Shown here: positions 26,966-34,387 of the stretch, one piece after another
Position numbering within the stretch: the stretch's first letter is position 1
Layout of the letters: each line of letters begins with the position of its first letter
Source of the DNA: Bacteroidales bacterium UBA5281
Lineage (GTDB): Bacteria > Bacteroidota > Bacteroidia > Bacteroidales > Lentimicrobiaceae
NCBI GenBank assembly: GCA_002410555.1
Contig: DHSR01000055.1
Span: 1 to 41,274, forward strand
DNA: 41,274 nt
Reading direction: 5' to 3'
Program-made: the position numbers and the translations under genes
The notes under the pieces: model-generated
Told to the model about the DNA's origin: nothing
What the model saw: only the letters and a program-made list of their open reading frames with translations
Database searches by the model: none

Positions 26966-29047
26966 TTTCACCACTTTATATACATATCTTTTTTCGGCTG
27001 ACTGCAACGTTACGATATATAAACCCGGTTCAAGTTTTGCAAGGTTTATCTGATTTCCTGCTCCGGAAGAACTTTTCAGAGAATGACTAATCAGACATTT
27101 GCCGGTTAAAGTATATAAGCTAAAATCAGCGCCCTGTTTAAATTTAACAGTTAACCAGTCTCCAGCTGGATTTGGTCCAACAAATGGACTTTCTACACTG
27201 CCTGGGTTGGCATCAATGGTTCCCTGAGGTTTCCAGCGTATTTTCCATCCAGAGGCCACAACATCATCATCAGTTGCAAATACCAGCATGGCCCTGCCAC
27301 TGTGAATGTATAGCGGTCCGGGCACACTATCTCCTGAGAGAGAAGCAAGTAATTGCTGGGTTCCCAGGTCATATACATTCAATATGTCTTTTCCGGTTTC
27401 AGTATTGAACTCATCAAATTCCAATATAAGTGGCTCTGGTACAGATGGATTAATTTTATACTTGCAAAATGTGTTGCTCACGTAGTTTTTATTTCCACTG
27501 CCATCATCAAAAGTCCCGTTCAGGTTAGTATACACTGAGGTTCCTGAACAGTAAACAGGCAGAATAGCATCGTAGGATATCAGGAATCCGTTGGCTGTTT
27601 CAGATGCATCAGAAGTAAATCTGACGAGGGCATTCCTGCCATCCACAGTGACTAATTCAGGAAAATTGCTTCCATTATAGGAAAATATTTCGGGAGCAGT
27701 AGTATCGGCACCCTGATATATGACGATATCATCGGTAGGATGCATATCGAACACAGGGAAGCTCAAACGCAATTGCGTCACACTGTCATAGATTAAAGGA
27801 TCCGGATTCAGCAGCCAAAAGCAATCAGCATTGGATTGATAGTTAACCATGTTGCTTCCATCGCTGAAGGTTCCTCTTAGCCCGGAGAGCGTATCCGGTT
27901 CCTGACAAAATTCCGGATAAACATATAAAGTGGTATCCGGATAAATATCCCGGATCAATTCCTGGGCAAAATTAAAGTTACTTCCACCAGGATTTAGAGC
28001 TGTCAGCAGAAAATAACCGTCGTTTTGTCCGCTCCAGCCCCAGTTAAAATGGTAAAATCCATCCGGATCATAACCATCACATACAAAAGCATGCCCATTT
28101 TCTGAACCCACTGCATCCCAACCAGCATAATATAAAGGTTTGCGTACATCAAGATTGGCTATTAGAATACTATCCCAGTCCAGTTGGGTTTCATCCCGAA
28201 AAACATATTGGGTTTCAGCGCCGTACTTAAAAAAGTTGCGCATGGAACTGGCAGCACTATGATTCCACATGCCCGAGCCGTTGGGGCCATAATCCATATC
28301 AAAAGAGACACCCAAATGAAAAAGCAATTCAGCTATCTCAGCATTTTTATATTGAAGTGCAGTTTCCATTTTATTCCACTCATAAGAAGCATTGCCAAAG
28401 TCAGCAGAGATGATGCCGAATTCCGGATGTGTATAGGCATAACTACCATTTCCACTTTCGGGCCAGCGGTGATAAAACATGAGTTGTCCCACCGCAGTGG
28501 CCACACAGCCCGCATAGCATCTTCCGCCAGGCCCATCAGGATGTGGCGGACATTGTGCATTATAAGGCTTACCCTGATCCCACTGCGTGCGCAACAGGGG
28601 CTCTATATATCGCCACTCCCCTGGTGTTCGTTGAGAATTGATTAAAAGTTCCCGTTGAGTTTCAATCCATGGCTCTATCGCATGGTTATTGGCATAATCA
28701 AGTTGCCGGCCATAGTATTTTAACCAGGTCATCAAGGCATCAGGCATCCGCTCAGCATTAAATGCACCTTTCAGACTATATCCGAGCACCGGAAGTGTGG
28801 CATCAGAGGCCGAAACCAGTACAAAACCTCCCTGCCGGAAGGTGACAGCAAAAGCCACCACCCTACCCTCAGCCTCTACTTCAACCAAATGATTTACTGT
28901 TGGATAAGATGCGGTTTCAGCATGAATCATCAACCGTTGCTGATAAAAGGCGGAAGCAAGGTGTGCAGCTTGTGTCCCTGTAAGTTGCTGAGCGCGCAAA
29001 CCTGGAGCAATTATAAGCATCATAAAATACAATAAATAGCTTTTCAT
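26960..29047 (-). CDS. C10-family cysteine protease (streptopain-like) with CUB-like domains and T9SS signal
   Basis: The frame is open from 29161, but the ATG at 29047 begins a signal peptide (MKSYLLYFMMLIIAPGLRAQ), giving 695 residues. Residues 22-135 form a Spi/propeptide-like prodomain (FAVTFRQGGFVLVSASDATLPVLGYS). The C10 catalytic domain spans about 150-370, with Cys181 in CYAGCVATAVGQLM, His319 in ENGHAFVCDGYD and NWGWSG. Two CUB-like domains follow at about 381-480 and 500-605, each with LxGTFxDGSxxxNYxSN and paired Cys. A type A T9SS sorting domain ends the protein (VGPNPAGDWLTVKF, LEPGLYIVTL, VYKVVKL). It is a secreted protease made as an inactive precursor; substrates are probably environmental proteins. 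Confidence 0.93.
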   Translation of the reverse strand: MKSYLLYFMMLIIAPGLRAQQLTGTQAAHLASAFYQQRLMIHAETASYPTVNHLVEVEAEGRVVAFAVTFRQGGFVLVSASDATLPVLGYSLKGAFNAERMPDALMTWLKYYGRQLDYANNHAIEPWIETQRELLINSQRTPGEWRYIEPLLRTQWDQGKPYNAQCPPHPDGPGGRCYAGCVATAVGQLMFYHRWPESGNGSYAYTHPEFGIISADFGNASYEWNKMETALQYKNAEIAELLFHLGVSFDMDYGPNGSGMWNHSAASSMRNFFKYGAETQYVFRDETQLDWDSILIANLDVRKPLYYAGWDAVGSENGHAFVCDGYDPDGFYHFNWGWSGQNDGYFLLTALNPGGSNFNFAQELIRDIYPDTTLYVYPEFCQEPDTLSGLRGTFSDGSNMVNYQSNADCFWLLNPDPLIYDSVTQLRLSFPVFDMHPTDDIVIYQGADTTAPEIFSYNGSNFPELVTVDGRNALVRFTSDASETANGFLISYDAILPVYCSGTSVYTNLNGTFDDGSGNKNYVSNTFCKYKINPSVPEPLILEFDEFNTETGKDILNVYDLGTQQLLASLSGDSVPGPLYIHSGRAMLVFATDDDVVASGWKIRWKPQGTIDANPGSVESPFVGPNPAGDWLTVKFKQGADFSLYTLTGKCLISHSLKSSSGAGNQINLAKLEPGLYIVTLQSAEKRYVYKVVKL

Positions 29048-29213
29048 GGCAAATGGGTTAGATAAGATGTGTAAAGATAATGAAACATGAAATCCGGGAT
29101 AATAAAAATAAGAAATAACCTCATATTTTGTGTAAAACGACCAGATTCTGGCTGGATGCAATAAATGACTTACTCAAACTGCCTGTTTAAGGTATACATC
29201 CACCCATCTACTC

Positions 29214-29249
29214 CTGTCCTGATTAATTACACTGTCCTGATTAATTACA
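29214..29249. repeat. 18-bp perfect tandem duplication
   Basis: CTGTCCTGATTAATTACA occurs twice with no gap, at 29214-29231 and 29232-29249. It lies 26 bases upstream of the first Rex-like palindrome. Each copy contains the AT-rich palindrome TTAATTA or part of it; a function is not evident. Confidence 0.9.
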
Positions 29250-29274
29250 TCTGCAATGCTCACATTAATGACAC

Positions 29275-29292
29275 TTGTTAATTTATTAACAG
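29275..29292. promoter_or_regulatory. Rex operator, distal copy
   Basis: TTGTTAATTTATTAACAG contains the perfect palindrome TGTTAA-TTTA-TTAACA. This is the known Rex binding pattern (TTGTTAA-N4-TTAACAA and variants). The rex gene itself is 2.3 kb downstream in the same run of genes. Confidence 0.8.
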
Positions 29293-29295
29293 CAG

Positions 29296-29311
29296 TGTTA
29301 AACAATTAACA
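29296..29311. promoter_or_regulatory. Rex operator, proximal copy
   Basis: TGTTAA-ACAA-TTAACA is a second perfect copy, exactly 20 bp from the first (two helical turns). It occupies the stretch just upstream of the -7 box, so a bound Rex dimer would cover the promoter. Confidence 0.8.
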
Positions 29312-29317
29312 TTTATA

Positions 29318-29325
29318 TAACTTTG
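29318..29325 (+). promoter_or_regulatory. -7 box of the redox operon
   Basis: TAACTTTG matches TAnnTTTG and lies 6 bases after the proximal Rex palindrome and 76 bases before the alcohol dehydrogenase ATG. The -33 region falls inside the operators. Confidence 0.6.
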
Positions 29326-29401
29326 ATTATCAACATGTTGCATACTATGGCACGTATATTGATTAAGGGGTGTCAACAAACAAACTAAAAATTACTAAAT
29401 C

Positions 29402-30568
29402 ATGGCACGATTCACACTTCCCCGCGATCTTTATTTTGGAAAAGATTCTCTTGCTGAACTAAAAAATATAAAAGGCAAAAAAGCCATCATCGTAATTGGT
29501 GGCCAATCCATGAAACGATTTGGCTTTCTGGCCAAAGTTGAAGGTTATCTTCATGAAGCCGGTATTGAAACCCTGGTATTTGAAGGTGTTGAGCCCGATC
29601 CATCCGTAGAAACCGTGATGCGCGGTGCCGAAGCCATGCATCAGTTTCAGCCCGACTGGATTGTTTCTATCGGTGGCGGCTCACCCATTGATGCTGCAAA
29701 GGCCATGTGGGTATTTTACGAGCATCCCGAAGCAAGCTTCGAGGAGATTGCCAAACCATTCAACATTCCTACCCTTCGCAACAAGGCACGTTTTATTGCT
29801 ATTCCTTCAACCAGCGGAACTGCTACCGAAGTTACTGCATTTTCGGTAATTTGCGATTATAAAACACAAATAAAATACCCTTTGGCTGATTTTGAGATTA
29901 CTCCTGACATCGCCATCGTGGATCCGGAACTGGCTTATACCATGCCTGCCGAACTCACCGCTTACACAGGAATGGATGCTCTGGCTCATGCCACCGAAGC
30001 CTATGTGGCTGTTAACCGCTCTGAATTTTCTGATCCTTTGGCCATCAAAGCCATTCAGATGATTAAGGAACACCTGCTGAATTCATATCATGGCGACAAA
30101 GAAGCCCGCGATAAGATGCACATCGCACAATGTTTAGCCGGAATGGCTTTTTCCAATGCATTACTGGGCATCGTTCATAGCATGGCTCACAAATCGGGCG
30201 CAGTGTTCCATATTCCTCATGGATGTTTGAATGCCATTTACATGCCTTTCGTAATTGATTACAACCGGAAAGTATGCGGAGATCGCTATGCAGAAATTGC
30301 ACAAAGCCTTGGCCTTAAAGGCAACACCACAGATGAACTGGTAGATGCTTACCGCGATTTCTGTGCAGAAATGAGTGAAAATCTCAATATACCAATGACC
30401 CTGAAAGATTATGGGATTACAGAAGACCTGTTCACCCAAAACGTTGACCGTATGTCGGAAAACGCTGTACTGGATGCCTGTACGGGATGTAATCCCCGTG
30501 AAACAGGTGCTGACGACTTTAAAAAGCTTTATTCATCGGCCTATTATGGCAATCCGGTTAATTTTTAA
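29402..30568 (+). CDS. Iron-containing (group III) alcohol dehydrogenase
   Basis: This 388-residue protein is a full-length group III alcohol dehydrogenase. The cofactor-binding GGGSPIDAAK is at 91-100 and IPSTSGTATEVT at 134-145. The metal ligands Asp192, His196, His259 and His273 are all present with the same spacing (4, 63, 14) as in E. coli FucO. It interconverts an aldehyde and an alcohol with NAD(P)H; in a fermenter it would most likely reoxidise NADH. It is the first gene after the two Rex operators and its own -7 box, so it should be repressed when NADH is low. A stable hairpin follows its stop codon. Confidence 0.93.
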   Translation: MARFTLPRDLYFGKDSLAELKNIKGKKAIIVIGGQSMKRFGFLAKVEGYLHEAGIETLVFEGVEPDPSVETVMRGAEAMHQFQPDWIVSIGGGSPIDAAKAMWVFYEHPEASFEEIAKPFNIPTLRNKARFIAIPSTSGTATEVTAFSVICDYKTQIKYPLADFEITPDIAIVDPELAYTMPAELTAYTGMDALAHATEAYVAVNRSEFSDPLAIKAIQMIKEHLLNSYHGDKEARDKMHIAQCLAGMAFSNALLGIVHSMAHKSGAVFHIPHGCLNAIYMPFVIDYNRKVCGDRYAEIAQSLGLKGNTTDELVDAYRDFCAEMSENLNIPMTLKDYGITEDLFTQNVDRMSENAVLDACTGCNPRETGADDFKKLYSSAYYGNPVNF

Positions 30569-30592
30569 CTGATCTCAATGATGTGTGTGTTT

Positions 30593-30632
30593 GATAATCC
30601 GGTGGCGGGCCGCAAGGCCCCCGCCGGTTATC
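30593..30632 (+). other. Intercistronic hairpin with GNRA tetraloop
   Basis: GATAA(T)CCGG... pairs with ...CCGGTTATC through about 17 base pairs, with single-base bulges at 30598 and 30606 and one G-T pair, around a GCAA tetraloop (30612-30615). No T-run follows, so full termination is not expected. It may stabilise or separate the dehydrogenase message from the downstream genes. Confidence 0.7.
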
Positions 30633-30660
30633 TAAAAACAAATTCTAAAAAAATACTGCC

Positions 30661-31569
30661 ATGTTTACAATCATCCAACGAAAAAAACTCACTTCAACCG
30701 TAACTACTCTTGAAGTTTTTACTCCCCGCATCGCCGCAGCCATTCTTCCGGGACAATATGTAAGTGTTAAGGCAACCTCAAAATGCCCGCTACTTATGCT
30801 TCCTGTTTGCGGATGGAGTGTGGCTAAAGGAAGCATTACCCTGCTGGTAGAAGTAACGGATACGCATACCCGGCAACTGGCAAACATTGGCGAAATATCC
30901 ATTTTACATGAACTAAACGGCCCCCTTGGACAACCATCGGAGCTTACCTTATGTCACGACAGGGAACTGATTAACTCCAGACTTTTATTCGTTGCTGACG
31001 GTATTGGAGCAGCCATAGCGCTTTCGCAGATGAAATGGCTGGCAGACATTGGTTGCAGGGCCGACATACTCGTTTCAGCTACTATGAAAGATGAAATGCT
31101 TTTTTCCAGTGAACTCGAAAGGGTTTGCGACAATATATATTATGCCACACAGGATGGCAGTTTGGGATTCCATGGACCTGAGGCACAATTACTCGAAATG
31201 CTGCTCAATAAGGAAGAAAAACCTTATGATCTGATTATTGCTGCCGGACCGCTACCTATGATGAAAGCGGTTACAATTACCGCCAATGGCTATGGAATTC
31301 CCGTAACTGCCAACTTAACCCCGCAACTATTAGAAAATGATTTACAGCATGGCCCTTTTAAAATAAGTGCTGATGGCAAAATGAAAAATGTGGCTACCGA
31401 AGGTCCGGAATTTCCTGCTCTTTCACTCGATTTTGAACAGGCCCTCAGTGCATTGCGCATGAATTTACATGTATCAGCACAGCAAGCGGTATCATCTGAC
31501 AATGAAGATTCAAAAATTTTAAATCTGACCAATGAATCAGATAAAGCATTTGCCATGAAGCAGGCATGA
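30661..31569 (+). CDS. NfnA/PyrK-like FAD/NAD-binding protein lacking its [2Fe-2S] ligands
   Basis: This 302-residue protein follows the layout of the small NfnA (sulfide dehydrogenase/dihydroorotate dehydrogenase electron-transfer) subunit. It has an FAD-binding barrel (ILPGQYVSVKA, KGSITLLVEVTDTHTRQLANI, GPLGQPSEL), a nucleotide-binding domain (LLFVADGIGAAIAL, ATQDGSLGFHG, YDLIIAAGPLPMMKAV) and the C-terminal cluster segment. By recall of the family, that segment should read D-G-T-G-M-C-G-x-C-R and FACVDGPEF. Here it aligns without gaps, but the four ligand positions are Glu225, His230, Phe233 and Ala245. The flavin RPxS-like site (LMLPV) and the GGGxG nucleotide loop (ADGIG) are also altered. 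The last 35 residues are an extra tail. No NfnB partner is present. It may be a regulator or adaptor rather than an electron carrier. Confidence 0.75.
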   Translation: MFTIIQRKKLTSTVTTLEVFTPRIAAAILPGQYVSVKATSKCPLLMLPVCGWSVAKGSITLLVEVTDTHTRQLANIGEISILHELNGPLGQPSELTLCHDRELINSRLLFVADGIGAAIALSQMKWLADIGCRADILVSATMKDEMLFSSELERVCDNIYYATQDGSLGFHGPEAQLLEMLLNKEEKPYDLIIAAGPLPMMKAVTITANGYGIPVTANLTPQLLENDLQHGPFKISADGKMKNVATEGPEFPALSLDFEQALSALRMNLHVSAQQAVSSDNEDSKILNLTNESDKAFAMKQA

Positions 31570-31622
31570 TTGCTTTAGTGTGAACTTTACAAATTGAAAC
31601 TAAATCTTAAAATCCCAATAAA

Positions 31623-32267
31623 ATGAGCCCTGATAATTTAACCGTCTCTCTCGAGGAGTTTAAGCGGATGGAAAGGTACATTTCTTTATTAAAACTCTTA
31701 AAACTCAGGGGGCGCACCGATATTTCGCTCAACACCATAACCGAAGAACTTGGTCTGTCACGCGAATTGGTGGAAGCAGATTTGCAGGAATTTGGACTAA
31801 GTCTGGCCGGGCAATATGTTTATAACATCAGCAAATTAGCTTCACAACTTGAGGAAATGCTGGGTTACCGCAATGACACCGAAGCATTTTTGGTTGGAGC
31901 GGGAAAACTTGGCACTTCATTGTTGCTTAAAGAAAACCTGGGGCAAACTGATTTGAAGATAGTGGCCGCTTTCGATAACGACCATACCAAAATTGGCAAT
32001 ACGATTGGGTCGGTGCGGGTTATGTCACCTGACAAAATTATTTCGCTGGCTGAACGCATGCACATTTGTGTAGGCTTAATTGCAACACCTCCGGGAGAAG
32101 CCCAGCACATAGCCAATATTTTCTGCGGAGCCGGAATAAAAGCCATCTGGAATTTCACCTCAGATGAAATAGAGGTGGCGCCGGGCATTATCGTTGAAAA
32201 TACCCGTATCGGCCAGGACCTGAAACAAGGATACCTTCACCTGATTGAACAATTGAATAAACGGTAA
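31623..32267 (+). CDS. rex: Redox-sensing transcriptional repressor Rex
   Basis: This 214-residue protein has the Rex order: a winged helix (about 15-75: YISLLKLLKLRGRTDISLNTITEELGLSRELVEADLQEFGLSLAGQYVYNI) and then a Rossmann domain with VGAGKLGTSLL, KIVAAFDNDHTKIG and LIATPPGEAQHIANIFCGAGIKAIWNF. Near the C-terminus is PGIIVENTRIGQDLKQGYLHLI, the swapped helix region. Rex binds DNA when NAD+ is high and lets go when NADH rises. It lies inside the gene run whose promoter carries two Rex-type palindromes, so it should regulate itself along with the dehydrogenase and hydrogenases. Length and motifs are normal for the family. Confidence 0.93.
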   Translation: MSPDNLTVSLEEFKRMERYISLLKLLKLRGRTDISLNTITEELGLSRELVEADLQEFGLSLAGQYVYNISKLASQLEEMLGYRNDTEAFLVGAGKLGTSLLLKENLGQTDLKIVAAFDNDHTKIGNTIGSVRVMSPDKIISLAERMHICVGLIATPPGEAQHIANIFCGAGIKAIWNFTSDEIEVAPGIIVENTRIGQDLKQGYLHLIEQLNKR

Positions 32268-32308
32268 TGATCGATTAGTCTTAGTACCATTTTAAAAAAC
32301 TCAACAAG

Positions 32309-32566
32309 ATGAACCAAAAAAACCAGATTATCATTTGTATGGGCAGTTCATGTTTTTCCAGGGGAAACAGAGTGAACCTGGAATTAATAAAGGCCTGGCT
32401 CAGTGAGCGCAAAATTGAAGCCGAGGTTGGTTTTAAGGGTCAGCTATGTACCGGTTTGTGCAATAAAGGACCAGTATTGATCATCAATGAACACGTTTAT
32501 CAGGAAGTACATCCGGCCAATGTCATAAACATTTTAAAAACTGCCTTTTCGGGCGCTCAGGTGTAA
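32309..32566 (+). CDS. Thioredoxin-fold [2Fe-2S] ferredoxin (NuoE C-terminal-like)
   Basis: This 85-residue protein has the four cysteines of thioredoxin-like ferredoxins: CMGSSC near residues 10-15 and CTGLC near 47-51, followed by NKGPVLIINEHVYQEVHPANVINIL. The fold is that of the NuoE C-terminal domain. It stands alone, with no helical NuoE N-terminus and no NuoF flavoprotein next to it. Placed directly before HydS, it probably hands electrons to or from the sensory hydrogenase. A second such gene precedes the catalytic hydrogenase. Confidence 0.88.
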   Translation: MNQKNQIIICMGSSCFSRGNRVNLELIKAWLSERKIEAEVGFKGQLCTGLCNKGPVLIINEHVYQEVHPANVINILKTAFSGAQV

Positions 32567-32644
32567 TCTGCGTAGTGCATTTGCATCTGGTAAAATTTTA
32601 CTTCTGCTTCACCGAACTATTAATCACTAAAAACAACTACATCC

Positions 32645-34387
32645 ATGGACAGCATGCAACCGGTTTACACTGAAGTGAACAATTGCCAGGATTGCTACAA
32701 ATGCATCCGCGAATGTCCGGTGAAAGCAATTAAAATTGAGGCAAACCGGGCTTCCATCATTCGGGAGCTGTGTATTTTTTGTGGACGCTGCACCCTTATC
32801 TGTCCTTCGGGAGCCAAGAAGGTGCGCGACGATTTATCGAAAGTTAAACGACTGCTGCGCAGAAACACCCCGGTGTATGTTTCTCTTGCGCCATCATTTA
32901 TTTCTGAATTTCCCGATTATTCAGCTCCTGCCATGGTTGCTGCCTTAAAAAAACTTGGATTTGCAGGCATTTCAGAAACTGCCCTTGGCGCAGAGGTAGT
33001 AACGACAAATACAGCCCAGTTTTTAAATGAAGCCGGGCCAGGCATATACATCAGTACCGCCTGTCCATCGGCAGTAGACTATATCCGCAAGTACCAACCC
33101 GAACTGACTAAATGTCTGGTAGGTATTCAATCGCCGCTGATGGCCCACGCTTCTATGCTCAGACAATGGTATGGACAGGATATACGGGTTGTTTTTATTG
33201 GCCCCTGTGTGGCCAAGAAAACCGAATCTGATGATTTTCCATCGTTAATCGATGCTTCCCTTACTTTCAATGATCTCAGGCGTTGGTTTGAGGAAGAAAG
33301 CTTTATACCCGAATTAATGTGCCCGGCTGAAAATGATACTTTCATTCCTGCCCAAGCTTCCGATGGTGCACTCTATCCTATTGACGGTGGAATGGTTGGC
33401 ACAATTAAAAATGCTACCAATACTTCATCAGTCAATTTTATGCATATCAGTGGTATTGCCAACATCAAAAATGCCCTGAACGGTCTGGATGAAGTTGCCA
33501 ACAGTGCTAAAATATTTATTGAGTTGCTGGTATGTGAAGGAGGCTGTATTAACGGGCCCGGCACATCATCAAAGTCGGGAACTATAGTAAAAAACCTAAA
33601 AGTTGATCAATACCGAAATGCTCCTCAACTGGCTGCTCCATCAATGGACTGGTCGAACAATCTGCCCGACATCCATACCCGGTATTGTTTTATCAAGCAG
33701 GACCGTCCGGTTAAATACTGGTCAGAAGAAGACATTGCCGAAGCCCTGAAAACTGCCGGAAAAACCTGCAAAGAAGATGAACTGAACTGCGGAGGTTGTG
33801 GATACAACAGTTGTCGTGATTTTGCCATCGCCATGCTCAACGGTATGGCCGAAAGGCAAATGTGTGTTTCTTATATGCGACGTGTGGCTGCCGACAAAGC
33901 CAGCGTGCTGCTGCAACGCATGCCTTATGGTGTGGTGCTTGTGGATGACCGCATGCAGATTATTGAGAGTAACCGCCTTTTTGCCGAACTGATTGGCAAT
34001 GATGCATCGCTGCTCTGGGATGCCAAGCCGGGATTGCAGGGTGCTGATATGAATAAAATGGTGGCCTTTCATAAAGTCTTTTCCAATGTATTATCTTCTG
34101 GCAACGACCTTATTGACAGGAACATAGAGGAAAATGGGCGGTTATTTAACCTTTCGGTATTTACCATTCAGCGTCACCGCATTATTTGTGGCATCATCCA
34201 GGATTTACATCATCCCGGTTTGATGCAGGAAGATGTGATGCGCAGAATAAAACAAGTGGTGCATGAAAACATGTCGACCGTACAAAAGGTGGCTTTTCTG
34301 CTTGGTGAAAATGCTGCACGTACCGAAGCCATGCTCAATACAGTAATCAATAACCCCGTAATCGCCCTGATGGATGAAGAAGGATGA
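32645..34387 (+). CDS. hydS: Sensory [FeFe] hydrogenase (HydS type) with PAS domain
   Basis: This 580-residue protein has two [4Fe-4S] sites (Cys14, 17, 20, 24 and Cys43, 46, 49, 53). The H-cluster domain (about 75-320) has ligand Cys140 in STACP, Cys188 in GPCVAKK, and Cys297 and Cys301 in LVCEGGCINGPG. An extra Fe-S domain follows (CKEDELNCGGCGYNSC, about 375-407), then a PAS domain (about 420-520) and a C-terminal helical tail. The proton-relay Cys that precedes the first ligand in catalytic enzymes (TSCC) is Ala139 here. The same replacement is known in the putative sensory hydrogenase HydS of Thermotoga maritima. It lacks a long-range output domain; its 3' end overlaps the SpoIIE-type phosphatase by 14 bases, the likely output. 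Confidence 0.92.
   Translation: MDSMQPVYTEVNNCQDCYKCIRECPVKAIKIEANRASIIRELCIFCGRCTLICPSGAKKVRDDLSKVKRLLRRNTPVYVSLAPSFISEFPDYSAPAMVAALKKLGFAGISETALGAEVVTTNTAQFLNEAGPGIYISTACPSAVDYIRKYQPELTKCLVGIQSPLMAHASMLRQWYGQDIRVVFIGPCVAKKTESDDFPSLIDASLTFNDLRRWFEEESFIPELMCPAENDTFIPAQASDGALYPIDGGMVGTIKNATNTSSVNFMHISGIANIKNALNGLDEVANSAKIFIELLVCEGGCINGPGTSSKSGTIVKNLKVDQYRNAPQLAAPSMDWSNNLPDIHTRYCFIKQDRPVKYWSEEDIAEALKTAGKTCKEDELNCGGCGYNSCRDFAIAMLNGMAERQMCVSYMRRVAADKASVLLQRMPYGVVLVDDRMQIIESNRLFAELIGNDASLLWDAKPGLQGADMNKMVAFHKVFSNVLSSGNDLIDRNIEENGRLFNLSVFTIQRHRIICGIIQDLHHPGLMQEDVMRRIKQVVHENMSTVQKVAFLLGENAARTEAMLNTVINNPVIALMDEEG

Larger units (their letters stand above)
29048..29401. other. Divergent regulatory region with Rex operators and a tandem repeat
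   Basis: This 354-base gap lies between the secreted protease (minus) and the alcohol dehydrogenase (plus). It holds an 18-bp perfect tandem duplication (29214-29249), two TGTTAA-N4-TTAACA palindromes (29276-29291, 29296-29311) and a -7 box (29318-29325). Each is listed separately. Confidence 0.8.
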
